Part shown: piece by piece, positions 23,971-32,686 of the stretch
Numbering within the stretch: the stretch's first letter is position 1
Layout of the letters: each line of letters starts with the position of its first letter
Assembly: GCA_964611295.1 (NCBI GenBank)
Contig: CAZSWV010000002.1
Location: forward strand, 62,001 to 126,000
Reading direction: 5' to 3'
DNA from: B73-G16 sp964611295
GTDB lineage: Bacteria; Desulfobacterota; B13-G15
Length of the DNA: 64,000 nucleotides
Made by a program: the position numbers and the translations under genes
Notes under the pieces: model-generated
The model's input: the letters and a program-made list of their open reading frames with translations, nothing else
Databases searched by the model: none
Told to the model about the DNA's origin: nothing

Positions 23971-24009
23971 AGAGAAAATTTCGTCAATATTTAAAGCAGA
24001 ACCTTAATT

Positions 24010-25671
24010 TCAAAGGCTAAGCTTAGTGAGTCCTTTCTCCTTGTAGGCGAGATAAGTAAGATATCCACCGCTTAAGTTTTCGGCTTGGTAACCTTTTTGC
24101 ATGAGAATACGGCACGCTATGTAACTGCGCAGGCCTTGGGAACAATACACTTTTATCAGTCGGTTTTGTGGCAATTTGTCGAGATTAAACCGTAAACTTT
24201 CTAAAGGAATGTTAACCGCATAAGGGACATGTCCTTTTTTAAATTCTTCTTCACTCCTTACGTCTAACAAAAAATCCCCTGAGTCCACGCGATCCCAGTG
24301 AGTGACATTTACAATATTTTTTATGATATTCTCTGCAATAAAACCAACCATGTTTATAGGATCTTTAGCACTCCCATAAGGTGGACTATAAGCCAAATGT
24401 AGATCTTTAAGATCAATTATATTAAGGCCGCCATAAATAGCAGTGGCTATTACATCAATCCTTTTATCCACTCCTATTTGTCCTATCATTTGAGCTCCTA
24501 GAATTCTTTTGGATTTTTTAGAAAACAGTATTTTCATATGAATTGGAGAAGCTCCTGGGTAATAAGTTGCATGGTCATAAGGATGAAGGTAAATTTTTTC
24601 GTAATCCTCATTGATCAACGGTAAACTACGCTCATTTATACCAGTTGACGCTACTGTGATATTAAAAACTTTCAATATTGATGTTGCAAGTGTCCCTTTG
24701 TAACGCTCTTGTCTTCCACATATGTTGTTTGCAACTACCCTTCCTTGTTTATTGGCAGGACCAGCAAGAGGTATGATCATTTTGCGTTTTGAAATGAGTT
24801 CTTCTGTTTCAATGGCATCACCAACCGCATAAATATCCGGATCGTTAGTCTGAAGAAACTCATTGACTTTTATCCCCCCATTTTCTCCAATATCTAGACC
24901 GGCATCAATCGCAAGTTTGACTTCAGGTTTTATACCAGTGGCCAGAATTACGAAATCGCATTCCTTTTCTTCCCCATCTTCCCAACGTACAGAGATTTTT
25001 TCCCCTTTTTTCTCAAAGGTTAAGACAGGTTGTCCTAGTTTCAGGCTTATTCCCTCTTGTTTAAGGTTTTCTTCCACGTAAAAGGACATTTCTTGATCTA
25101 GGTAGGGAAGTACTTGATTAAGGACGTCAGTCAGAGTGACTTCAAGCCCTCTTTTGCGAAAGTTTTCAGCAACTTCTAAGCCTATCGCTCCAGCCCCTAG
25201 TATAATGGTTTGTTTTGCCTTCCGGTAAGCGATGAACCTGTTTATAGCTTCGGCGTCGGGTATAGTTCGTAAAGTAAAAACCCCTTCTAAGTCTATACCT
25301 TTTATAGGTGGGCGGAAAGGTTCAGCTCCTGGTGAAAGTACTAATTTGTCATAACTTTCTCGGTATGTTCTGCCGTTTATCCTATCAAAAACCTCCACTT
25401 GTTTTTGGCTTCTGTCGATCTTTATAACTTCGTGTCCTATTCTCACGTCTACTTTAAAACGTTTCTTAAAGATTTCAGGTGTCATTATAATGAGATGCTC
25501 CTTTTTGCCGATTACGCCACCCAAATAATAAGGAAGACCACAGTTAGCATAAGATATATATTCACCTCTTTCAAATAAAATGATCTCCGCTTCTTCGTTA
25601 AGACGCCTAAGCCTCGCAGCTACAGAAGCTCCTCCTGCCACACCTCCTACAATTAAAACCTTTAAGCCCAT
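24010..25671 (-). CDS. CoA-disulfide/persulfide reductase with C-terminal rhodanese domain
   Basis: A 553-residue FAD-dependent pyridine-nucleotide oxidoreductase. The FAD motif IVGGVAGGASVAARLRR begins the protein; YANCGLPYY (Cys near 44) marks the CoA-disulfide reductase group, whose single redox cysteine reacts with CoA thiols; the NAD(P)H fold ILGAGAIGLEVAE is near 155. Residues ~460-550 form a rhodanese domain with active-site VYCSQGLRS. Such fusions reduce polysulfide, CoA-persulfide or CoA-disulfide, linking the protein to sulfur metabolism or oxidative stress. A strong ribosome site precedes the ATG. It follows the atp operon terminator and may read into the activator gene 60 bases downstream. 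Confidence 0.92.
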   Translation of the reverse strand: MGLKVLIVGGVAGGASVAARLRRLNEEAEIILFERGEYISYANCGLPYYLGGVIGKKEHLIIMTPEIFKKRFKVDVRIGHEVIKIDRSQKQVEVFDRINGRTYRESYDKLVLSPGAEPFRPPIKGIDLEGVFTLRTIPDAEAINRFIAYRKAKQTIILGAGAIGLEVAENFRKRGLEVTLTDVLNQVLPYLDQEMSFYVEENLKQEGISLKLGQPVLTFEKKGEKISVRWEDGEEKECDFVILATGIKPEVKLAIDAGLDIGENGGIKVNEFLQTNDPDIYAVGDAIETEELISKRKMIIPLAGPANKQGRVVANNICGRQERYKGTLATSILKVFNITVASTGINERSLPLINEDYEKIYLHPYDHATYYPGASPIHMKILFSKKSKRILGAQMIGQIGVDKRIDVIATAIYGGLNIIDLKDLHLAYSPPYGSAKDPINMVGFIAENIIKNIVNVTHWDRVDSGDFLLDVRSEEEFKKGHVPYAVNIPLESLRFNLDKLPQNRLIKVYCSQGLRSYIACRILMQKGYQAENLSGGYLTYLAYKEKGLTKLSL

Positions 25672-25698
25672 GTGCTAATCCTCCTATAATTAAAAAAT

Positions 25699-25735
25699 AA
25701 AAAAGGGCCCTTTTAAGGGCCCATTTTTTAAAAAC
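25699..25735 (-). terminator. rho-independent terminator after atpE
   Basis: Stem GGGCCC (25705-25710), loop of six, stem GGGCCC (25717-25722), extended by A-U pairs and followed on the leftward strand by a run of T. It separates the F0 genes from the CoA-disulfide reductase gene. The element is nearly symmetrical, so it might also act rightward. Confidence 0.85.
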
Positions 25736-25770
25736 ATAAGGCAAACAAAAATGCCATGGAAGAGTAACAA

Positions 25771-26094
25771 TTATAACTTGAAGACCATCAATAAAGCTAC
25801 AAGAAGTGCATAAATTACTAGAGATTCTATCATTGCAAGGCCTATGATCATAGGGGTAACTATTCTACCTGAGGCAGCAGGATTTCTAGCAATGCCGTCC
25901 AAAGCAGCCGCTATTGCCCTTGCCTGGGAAATGGCTCCCCCTATTGCAGCGATAGCGATGCCAAAACCTGCAGCAAAGGCAATAGCCCTTTTCACATCTG
26001 GGGTTATCCCCGCTACTTCAGGTTCTGCAGCAAAAGCTAAAACCTCCAACAGAAAAAACACCCCTACTCCCACTAACCATCGCCACTTACCCAT
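25771..26094 (-). CDS. atpE: ATP synthase F0 subunit c
   Basis: Ring-forming proteolipid, 107 residues including an N-terminal signal-like extension ending in AFAA, as in several Desulfobacterota c subunits. Two membrane helices follow, joined by the polar loop ARNP. The ion-binding carboxylate is the Glu of GLAMIESLVIY in helix 2. Helix 1 has Gln (ISQARA) at the position of Gln32 of the Na+-binding Ilyobacter subunit, and Glu-Ser and Tyr are kept in helix 2, but the Thr after Glu-Ser is Leu. The coupling ion is therefore uncertain. Last gene of the F0 cluster, followed by a terminator. Confidence 0.95.
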   Translation of the reverse strand: MGKWRWLVGVGVFFLLEVLAFAAEPEVAGITPDVKRAIAFAAGFGIAIAAIGGAISQARAIAAALDGIARNPAASGRIVTPMIIGLAMIESLVIYALLVALLMVFKL

Positions 26095-26132
26095 GAACCT
26101 ACCTCCTTACAAAAAAATTTCTAAAAACATGA

Positions 26133-26855
26133 TCAATGAGATTCCTCTTCCATTTCCCCTATTGCACCTGCAAAATATGCCATAGAGAGAAGCACAAACA
26201 CTAACGTTTGGACAATAGCCACAAATACACCTAATAACATCATAGGTAACGGCACAATGATAGGAATTAAACTTGCGACTACCCCTACAATAAAATGATC
26301 TGCAAAAATATTTCCAAAAAGACGAATAGAGAGAGATATAGGACGGACGATGTGACTTATCATTTCTATAGGAAAGAACAAAGGAGCAAGCCAAGGTACA
26401 GGCCCCATGAAATGTTTTATATATTTCCATCCGTGCTCTTTTATACCATAGTAATGGGTTAATACGAAAACCGTTAAAGCACATGCTCCTGTGGTGTTTA
26501 TTGTCTCAGTGGGGGAGTGAAATCCAGGTATTAGTCCCCAAATATTGGAAAAGAATATGAAGAAAGCCAATGCCCCTATTATCATCATGAACTCTGGACC
26601 TCTTGGCCCCATGTTCTCCTTTACGAACCGAAGTAGATTGTCTACTGTAAGGTCGAAGAAGTTCCTTAAGGTAAGTCGCCCCTCAGGGACCACGTATTTT
26701 TCGGGGTCCTTTAGAAGTTTCCTTCTAGCTATGTAAGCACTTGCTAATAGAACCGAGACTATAAATATGGCATTAGAAACGTGAGGAGGTAAATCCTTTA
26801 GCCCAGGTAAAAAACCTAGGATGTCTTTGCTTCCGTGTGTCACTTCTTGTGACAT
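26133..26855 (-). CDS. atpB: ATP synthase F0 subunit a
   Basis: Stator channel subunit that carries ions to and from the c-ring; 240 residues with about six hydrophobic helices. The essential arginine is in the conserved SIRLFGN motif near residue 160, and the C-terminal helices with the long hydrophobic stretch before the acidic tail fit the family. It stands between the AtpI-like genes and atpE. F1 genes are not in this window, matching organisms in which F0 a/c and F1/b genes are split into two operons. Confidence 0.96.
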   Translation of the reverse strand: MSQEVTHGSKDILGFLPGLKDLPPHVSNAIFIVSVLLASAYIARRKLLKDPEKYVVPEGRLTLRNFFDLTVDNLLRFVKENMGPRGPEFMMIIGALAFFIFFSNIWGLIPGFHSPTETINTTGACALTVFVLTHYYGIKEHGWKYIKHFMGPVPWLAPLFFPIEMISHIVRPISLSIRLFGNIFADHFIVGVVASLIPIIVPLPMMLLGVFVAIVQTLVFVLLSMAYFAGAIGEMEEESH

Positions 26856-26874
26856 CTTAGCGTCTCGTAAGTTT

Positions 26875-27228
26875 CTACCTTTTAAATGACTTCAAATTTT
26901 TAAAACCATAAAGGCCAATTGTCAAGGGAGTACTTAACATACCCATACCAAGCCCAAGGGGATTAACCCATTTTCGTAAAAAAACCAAGACGAACACAAT
27001 GGCTGAAATAATCCCCAGGAACTTTATGGAGTACTGTATAACGCTTTTTGCCTTTCTTGCCAAAAAGGCACCTTCGAAGATTTTCCTAGTCAGATGGAGA
27101 TTTAACGCCATAACGGCTCCCCCCACAGTAACTCCTAATGTTAAGGATAAAGATTGAAATAGAAGGCTTATGCCGATCAATATTACGCATATCAAAAGGT
27201 TTAATCGTTCTATGTCTTTTGATTCCAA
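26875..27228 (-). CDS. atpI: ATP synthase subunit I-like protein (AtpI)
   Basis: A 117-residue membrane protein with about four hydrophobic helices, in the position and with the character of AtpI, a chaperone for c-ring assembly. Sequence similarity within this family is low, so the call rests largely on place: directly before atpB and overlapping the AtpZ-like gene by 19 bases. The start codon appears to be TTG at 27228 preceded by a weak GAGAG site. Confidence 0.75.
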   Translation of the reverse strand: MESKDIERLNLLICVILIGISLLFQSLSLTLGVTVGGAVMALNLHLTRKIFEGAFLARKAKSVIQYSIKFLGIISAIVFVLVFLRKWVNPLGLGMGMLSTPLTIGLYGFKNLKSFKR

Positions 27229-27446
27229 TTTTCTCTCTCCAATTTTTTTAAAGCACGAAAAAGGCCCTTTATTCCCGCTCCCAATCCAAAGAAAAGAAAG
27301 GTGATAGTCAAAAAAGGATATGTATTGAACTTTTTATCCAAAAACCATCCAATGGCAATGCCTACGATAACTGAAAGTGCAAATTCTAAACCAATTGAGC
27401 TATAAAGGATAATATTTTTGAGAGTCTTATCCCTTTTCAAATCCAA
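27210..27446 (-). CDS. atpZ: AtpZ/AtpI family protein
   Basis: A 78-residue protein with two transmembrane helices flanking a short loop with DKKFNTYP, typical of the AtpZ (F0F1 gene 1) family, whose members often precede AtpI. AtpZ has been linked to ion transport and assembly of F0. The likely start is TTG, ten bases inside the end of the DapA-like gene, with AAAGGGA upstream. Its C-terminus overlaps the AtpI-like gene. Confidence 0.8.
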   Translation of the reverse strand: MDLKRDKTLKNIILYSSIGLEFALSVIVGIAIGWFLDKKFNTYPFLTITFLFFGLGAGIKGLFRALKKLERENWNQKT

Positions 27447-28462
27447 TAATTATCCCTTTCAAGTCTCTCTTCTATATTGATACCGTAAAAAAGTTCAAGA
27501 GGTTCAAATATCTTGGGATTTCTCTCGTATGCTGTTTTTACTGCTTCTTTAACCTTTTTTAGTCCGTTAGGCCCCATTCTTCCAAGGGGGGGCCTGCATG
27601 GCCCAGCTGGTATACCTAAGGCCCGCATAATGGTCTTGATAGGTGTAGGGTTTCTATATTTACACGTAATATTGAATCCCTCAACCTCCTCTGCGACATT
27701 GAAAGATACAATTTCAAAAAGCGGTTTAAGAGATTCGTGAATCTCAAAAGCCCGCTGAAGCTCTCCCTTGCGGGCCATTTCGACCAATTCTTTGACCGCT
27801 AGTGGTAAAAGGTTAGAAATTACTGAAATTACACCTTGCCCCCTTATATCCGGACGAGTCAAAATTTCCAGTGTTAAACCGTCATCTCCCGATAATATGT
27901 CAAAATCGTTACCGAGAATCCTCCTCGTCTTTGCTATCCTTTCAAGATCAGCACTTGCCTCTTTCACAGACCGTATATTTGGGTATTTGCGATTCAGTAT
28001 GTAAAGATCCTCTACAGAAAGTTGAGTACCTGTTCTTGAAGGTATAATATAAGGTGTTAAATTAACATAAGGGAACGTTTTTGCTATAACTTCATAATAA
28101 TTAGTCCGTAATTCAAGTGTTGAAGGTGCATTGTAATAACAATCTATAAGAAGAACAGCTCGGACACCTATTTCGACAGCTTCTTTTGTCCCTTTAATAG
28201 CCTCAGCCGTGGAATTGCTGCCTGTACCTGCCATTACGAGCGCTTTGCCTTTAGCTAGTTCATATACCTCTTTTATAACACGTATATGTTCATGCCATTC
28301 CAAGGTGGGGGATTCACCCGTTGTGCCGGTTGGGACTAAATGGACCCCACATTCGATTTGATACCTCACGTTTTTCCTAAGGCCTTCTATGTCCAAGTTA
28401 CCTTCGGGGGTAAAAGGTGTAACCAAGGCTGTCCAGCACCCCTCTATTCTCTCGAACCCCAT
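27437..28462 (-). CDS. dapA: DapA-family lyase (4-hydroxy-tetrahydrodipicolinate synthase-like)
   Basis: Class I aldolase-type barrel of 341 residues, longer than the ~290 usual for DapA. The catalytic features are present: GTTGES (threonines of the proton relay), the Tyr of YIIPSRTG with the substrate-carboxylate Arg, and the Schiff-base Lys of SVKEAS near residue 165. Canonical DapA has YNVPxRTG, so the Asn is replaced by Ile. It may make dihydrodipicolinate for lysine and peptidoglycan, but other pyruvate aldolases (for keto-acid sugars or aromatic side chains) share this fold. It leads the F0 cluster by a ten-base overlap and diverges from pycB. Confidence 0.8.
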   Translation of the reverse strand: MGFERIEGCWTALVTPFTPEGNLDIEGLRKNVRYQIECGVHLVPTGTTGESPTLEWHEHIRVIKEVYELAKGKALVMAGTGSNSTAEAIKGTKEAVEIGVRAVLLIDCYYNAPSTLELRTNYYEVIAKTFPYVNLTPYIIPSRTGTQLSVEDLYILNRKYPNIRSVKEASADLERIAKTRRILGNDFDILSGDDGLTLEILTRPDIRGQGVISVISNLLPLAVKELVEMARKGELQRAFEIHESLKPLFEIVSFNVAEEVEGFNITCKYRNPTPIKTIMRALGIPAGPCRPPLGRMGPNGLKKVKEAVKTAYERNPKIFEPLELFYGINIEERLERDNYWI

Positions 28463-28515
28463 CTGGATACTCCCTTTTGAGTTTTCTTTTGCATTTTAAG
28501 GAGCTTTTCCCTGAG

Positions 28516-28587
28516 GGGTCAAGTGAAAGTCCCATATGGGTACTTCCTTCAAGGGCCTATCGAACTTGACCCTTAAGTTTCTTTTTT
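28516..28587 (+). promoter_or_regulatory. nested hairpins with T-run in the dapA-pycB intergenic region
   Basis: GGGTCAAGT (28516-28524) pairs perfectly with ACTTGACCC (28564-28572), enclosing an inner near-palindrome centred on CCCATATGGG (28531-28540). Rightward it is followed by TTTCTTTTTT (28578-28587), a terminator-like arrangement 45 bases before the pycB ATG. AAGGG (28550-28554) could pair instead with CCCTT (28570-28574), which would break the long stem. It could be a pycB leader attenuator or an operator serving both genes. Confidence 0.45.
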
Positions 28588-28631
28588 GATAGCATCAACT
28601 TACTCACTTCCATATCTCAACGGAGGTCCAT

Positions 28632-30014
28632 ATGGGAAGGAATCCGTTAAAGATAACGGATACTACCTTCAGAGACGGACACCAATCGGTAATAGCCACC
28701 CGTTTGAAAACTGAAGATATGATCCCTATAGCCCCCAAAATGGACCAAATAGGGTTCCATTCCATGGAAGTATGGGGAGGGGCTACTTTTGACGTATGCA
28801 TCCGCTACCTTAACGAAGATCCATGGGAAAGGTTAAGGACCCTCAAGAAGCTTATGCCTAATACTCCTTTACAAATGCTATTAAGGGGACAGAATTTAGT
28901 CGGATATCGTAACTATCCTGATGATGTGGTTAAAGAATTCATATATGAGGCTTCGGAAAGTGGCATTGATATTTTTAGAATATTTGACGCTCTAAATGAC
29001 GAAAGGAACTTAGAAGTTCCTATAAAGACAGTGAAAGAATGTGGAAAACACGCCCAAGCTGTAATATGTTATTCTCTTACAGAAAAACGAATGGGAGGTG
29101 AAATTTTTACTTTAGAATATTACGTACAAAAAGCCAAAAAATTGCAAGAAATGGGAGCAGATAGCCTATGTATAAAAGACATGGCGGGTCTTCTCTCTCC
29201 TTATGATGCTTATGATCTTGTTAAAGAGTTAAAGAAACACTTGGATATTCCTGTACAACTTCATACTCATTACACTACAGGAATGGGTTCTATGACTTAT
29301 CTCAAAGCTTCTGAGGCAGGAGTAGATGTTGTTGATTGTGCTCTTTCGCCTCTTGCCCTTCGTTCCTCACAGCCGGCTGTAGAACCCTTGTTAGTGTCCC
29401 TATACGCTACAGAACGGGATCCAGGTCTTGATCTAAAGTCGATAATAGAGGCCGGGAATTATTTAGAAGAGATACTTAGAACTAAGTACAATTCTTTTTT
29501 GGATGCGACGAAATTTTCGGTTATAGACGTTCAAGCTTTGGAGCATCAGATACCTGGGGGGATGATCACCAATTTGATTGCCCAGTTAAAGGAGGCTAAG
29601 GCTTTAGAAAGGTTACCCCAGGTTTTGGAAGAGATCCCGCGTACAAGGGCTGATATGGGCTATCCACCTTTGGTGACCCCTACAAGCCAAATCGTGGGGG
29701 TACAGGCGGTATTGAACGTCCTTTTTGGGCGATACAAGATGATCACTCAACAGACTAAGGATTATTTCTACGGCCTTTACGGAAAACCCCCTGCTCCGGT
29801 TAACCCAGAGGTCCAAAAGCTGGCTCTCAAAGGTTACCCCAGGGGAGAGAAACCTATCGACTGTCGCCCTGCTGATATCCTTGAGCCCGAGATGGAAAAA
29901 GCCCGTCAAGCAGTAAAAGGCTTGGCCAAAAATCGTGGAGATGTTTTGATCTACGCTTTATACCCACAAGTCGGCTTGGAATTCTTGAAGAAAAAATATG
30001 GAATCGAAAAATAA
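28632..30014 (+). CDS. pycB: pyruvate carboxylase subunit B / oxaloacetate decarboxylase alpha, without biotinyl domain
   Basis: Carboxyltransferase barrel of 460 residues. DTTFRDGHQS near residue 10 and the metal-binding LHTHYTTG near 215 are characteristic, and LCIKDMAG carries the catalytic Lys near 183. The protein stops after the conserved PYC_OADA region (RPADILEPEME...), so the biotinyl carrier domain at the C-terminus of many homologues is missing; a separate biotin carrier is required. It transfers carboxyl groups between biotin and pyruvate/oxaloacetate, as ATP-driven carboxylase or as decarboxylase. It stands alone on this strand, downstream of a possible attenuator and convergent with rpsU. 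Confidence 0.92.
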   Translation: MGRNPLKITDTTFRDGHQSVIATRLKTEDMIPIAPKMDQIGFHSMEVWGGATFDVCIRYLNEDPWERLRTLKKLMPNTPLQMLLRGQNLVGYRNYPDDVVKEFIYEASESGIDIFRIFDALNDERNLEVPIKTVKECGKHAQAVICYSLTEKRMGGEIFTLEYYVQKAKKLQEMGADSLCIKDMAGLLSPYDAYDLVKELKKHLDIPVQLHTHYTTGMGSMTYLKASEAGVDVVDCALSPLALRSSQPAVEPLLVSLYATERDPGLDLKSIIEAGNYLEEILRTKYNSFLDATKFSVIDVQALEHQIPGGMITNLIAQLKEAKALERLPQVLEEIPRTRADMGYPPLVTPTSQIVGVQAVLNVLFGRYKMITQQTKDYFYGLYGKPPAPVNPEVQKLALKGYPRGEKPIDCRPADILEPEMEKARQAVKGLAKNRGDVLIYALYPQVGLEFLKKKYGIEK

Positions 30015-30098
30015 CCTTAAGCTCATCTATCTCATATAAAGAGAGAAAATCCATAAACGCAGAAAAACCTTCCGATTTATGCCTTTGAACCCCTTCCA

Positions 30099-30287
30099 TC
30101 AGGCAGCTTGAGTCATCTTCTTTAACTTCCGACGAAGCTTCCTAATGGCCTTTGCCCGCTTCATCCTTTCGCGTTCGCTCTTACTGATAAAGTGCGCATG
30201 CTTCTTCAGCTCAGGTTGTACATTTTGTTGAAAATCTCTCTTTAGCCGTTTTAACATCCTTTCGAGATCTTCAAATTCAGCTGCCAT
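30099..30287 (-). CDS. rpsU: ribosomal protein S21
   Basis: A 62-residue highly basic helical protein. The central block ELKKHAHFISKSERERMKRAK followed by a run of Lys and Arg matches the S21 pattern; the N-terminal part (FEDLERMLKRLKRDF) is close to the usual ERALRRFKR segment. S21 joins the 30S subunit near the anti-Shine-Dalgarno region. A strong site (AGGAGGTGAAAG) precedes the ATG, and a leftward promoter is visible at 30339-30367. It is a single-gene unit. Confidence 0.8.
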   Translation of the reverse strand: MAAEFEDLERMLKRLKRDFQQNVQPELKKHAHFISKSERERMKRAKAIRKLRRKLKKMTQAA

Positions 30288-30338
30288 TCCCCTTTCACCT
30301 CCTACAGGTTCACTTTAAACATTTCAAACAGTACGAAT

Positions 30339-30367
30339 AATATATACCACACTTAAATGGACATCAA
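30339..30367 (-). promoter_or_regulatory. sigma-70-type promoter for rpsU
   Basis: Leftward TTGATG, 17 bases, TATATT. It lies ~50 bases upstream of the rpsU start, with no competing gene between, and fits the consensus in spacing and in eight or nine of twelve positions. Confidence 0.6.
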
Positions 30368-30433
30368 GCCCAAAAAGGGGAAACCTACCATGGGGTCTTC
30401 TTTTTATAGCTGATGTGGTTTTAAAATAAAAAG

Positions 30434-30462
30434 TTGACATTTTTAAAAATTCCGTTTAAAAT
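30434..30462 (+). promoter_or_regulatory. near-consensus sigma-70 promoter for katG
   Basis: TTGACA, exactly 17 bases, TAAAAT. One mismatch from the ideal -10 and none in the -35. The predicted start is near 30469, giving a ~19-base leader containing AAAGGAGG. The strength suggests high expression unless a repressor binds there. Confidence 0.85.
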
Positions 30463-30487
30463 TAAAAAAACTACAAAAGGAGGCATG

Positions 30488-32686
30488 ATGAAAGGGCAAA
30501 CCCGGAAAAGGTGGATAACGGATTGGTGGCCTCAAAGGTTAAACCTTAAGGTGTTGCGTCAAAACTGCATTTGTTCTAATCCTTTCGGTCCTGATTATGA
30601 CTATGCAGAAGAATTTGAGAGCCTTGATCTGTCGAAAGTAAAGGAAGACCTTCGAGAGATTATGACTAAATCTCAAGATTGGTGGCCAGCAGATTTTGGT
30701 CATTACGGCCCATTATTTATACGTCTAGCGTGGCACAGTGCGGGTAGTTATAGGGTTTTTGATGGAAGAGGAGGTGCAAGAAGCGGTGATATAAGGTTCC
30801 CTCCGCGCATCAACTGGCCTGACAATATGAATCTCGACAAAGCTCTGAGGTTGTTATGGCCTATTAAACAAAAATATGGGAGAAAGTTGTCTTGGGCAGA
30901 TTTGATCATCCTTGCAGGTAACGTAGCGTTAGAGTCAATGGGAGTGAAAACCATTGGATTTGCAGGAGGCAGAGAGGATATTTGGGAGCCTGACGAAAGT
31001 GCAGATTGGGGGCCTGAACAAGAAATGCTTTCGGGTAAGGAAAGGTTCAAAGAGGGAGAATTGGAAAGGCCGTTTGCTGCTACTGAAATGGGTTTGATAT
31101 ACGTAAACCCAGAAGGCCCAGAGGGAAACCCAGATCCCATGGCCTCCGCCAAACAGATAAGGGAGGCTTTTTCGCGTATGGGTATGAACGATGAAGAAAC
31201 GGTAGCCCTTATAGCAGGTGGGCATGCCTTTGGTAAATGTCATGGTGCATGTGCGGATACATACGTTGGACCAGATCCAAGTTCTTCACCTATTGAGGAG
31301 CAAGGTCTTGGATGGAAAAATACTTACAAAAGTGGAAAAGGTCCCGATACTTTTACCTCTGGATTTGAGCTAACATGGTCACCTACACCTACAAAGTTCG
31401 GTTTAAATTACTTACATATATTGTTTAACTATGAATGGGAATTGACCAAAAGCCCTGCAGGAAAATACCAATGGGTTGCTAAGGACGCTCCAGCTATTAT
31501 CCCTGATGCATATGACCCACAAAAAAAACATCCTCCTATGATGCTAACTGCTGATTTGGCTTTGCGTTTTGATCCAGTCTATGCTGAAATAGCAAAACGT
31601 TATCTCCATAATCCAAAACAGTTCGAGGAAGCTTTCGCTAAAGCGTGGTTTAAACTTACTCACCGTGATCTTGGCCCTAAAGAGTGTTATCTTGGTCCAG
31701 AAGTCCCCGAGGAGACCTTTTTATGGCAAGATCCGCTTTCTTTGCGTGATTACGAGCTTATAGACGAAGAAGACATAGAAGAGTTGAAAAAAGTCCTTTC
31801 TGAGTCAGGTTTGGGGATCTCGGAGATGGTGTACACTGCGTGGTCTGCTGCCTCTACCTATAGGAATTCGGATAGACGCGGAGGGGCAAACGGAGCCCGT
31901 ATACGACTTCTTCCCCAAAGGCAATGGGAAGTAAACCATCCTGATGATCTTATACGCATACTTAAGGTCTATGGAACCATCCAGGAGAAGTTCAATTCTG
32001 AACAGAAAAAGCGGAATACTGGGAAGAAGGTGTCAATGGCCGACCTTATCGTATTAGCTGGCTGTGTAGCAGTAGAGCTGGCAGCCCAAAAAGCAGGTTT
32101 CAATATAAAAATACCCTTTGTGCCTGGTAGAGTAGATGCTGAACAAGAACACATCGATTTGAACTTTTGGTCGTTATTGGAGCCTTTCGCTTGCGGTTTT
32201 CGTAATTACATAAAAGATCCTTCAAAAATAAAAGCAGAAGAAGCCCTTATCGATAAAGCACAATTGTTAACACTTAAGGTAACCGAACTTGTAGTGTTAA
32301 TAGGTGGTCTTAGAGTTTTAGGGGCTACCTATAAATATTCGAATTATGGTGTATTCACCGAAAAAAGAGGAGTTCTTACAAATGACTTTTTTGTAAACCT
32401 TTTAGATATGTCTGTTACATGGGAAGCGCTTGACAAGTACCGTTACCTTTTTAAGGGTATTGATAGAAAAACAGGCAGTGCGAAGTGGTTAGCTACTCGA
32501 GTAGATTTAATTTTTGGACACCATGATGAATTAAGGGCAATATGCGAGGTTTATGCTTCATCAGATGGGAAAGAAAAATTTATAGAAGATTTTGTAAAAA
32601 CATGGACCAAGGTGATGCATCTTGATAGGTTTGACTTATGGCGGAACAACAGGAAACTTTATAAACAGCTTGTAGCAGGCATCTAA
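30488..32686 (+). CDS. katG: catalase-peroxidase
   Basis: Bifunctional heme enzyme that destroys hydrogen peroxide. About 732 residues, with both duplicated peroxidase halves. The distal site RLAWHSAGSYR is near residue 78, the Tyr of IYVNPEGP and the Met of FSRMGMN form the Met-Tyr-Trp crosslink, and the proximal His is in AGGHAFGKCHG near 243. The frame extends to 30434, but AAAGGAGG fits ATG 30488 (30485 is too close). No signal peptide, so cytoplasmic. It has its own strong promoter and overlaps convergent nadE by four bases. In this anaerobe it probably gives tolerance to brief oxygen exposure. Confidence 0.97.
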   Translation: MKGQTRKRWITDWWPQRLNLKVLRQNCICSNPFGPDYDYAEEFESLDLSKVKEDLREIMTKSQDWWPADFGHYGPLFIRLAWHSAGSYRVFDGRGGARSGDIRFPPRINWPDNMNLDKALRLLWPIKQKYGRKLSWADLIILAGNVALESMGVKTIGFAGGREDIWEPDESADWGPEQEMLSGKERFKEGELERPFAATEMGLIYVNPEGPEGNPDPMASAKQIREAFSRMGMNDEETVALIAGGHAFGKCHGACADTYVGPDPSSSPIEEQGLGWKNTYKSGKGPDTFTSGFELTWSPTPTKFGLNYLHILFNYEWELTKSPAGKYQWVAKDAPAIIPDAYDPQKKHPPMMLTADLALRFDPVYAEIAKRYLHNPKQFEEAFAKAWFKLTHRDLGPKECYLGPEVPEETFLWQDPLSLRDYELIDEEDIEELKKVLSESGLGISEMVYTAWSAASTYRNSDRRGGANGARIRLLPQRQWEVNHPDDLIRILKVYGTIQEKFNSEQKKRNTGKKVSMADLIVLAGCVAVELAAQKAGFNIKIPFVPGRVDAEQEHIDLNFWSLLEPFACGFRNYIKDPSKIKAEEALIDKAQLLTLKVTELVVLIGGLRVLGATYKYSNYGVFTEKRGVLTNDFFVNLLDMSVTWEALDKYRYLFKGIDRKTGSAKWLATRVDLIFGHHDELRAICEVYASSDGKEKFIEDFVKTWTKVMHLDRFDLWRNNRKLYKQLVAGI

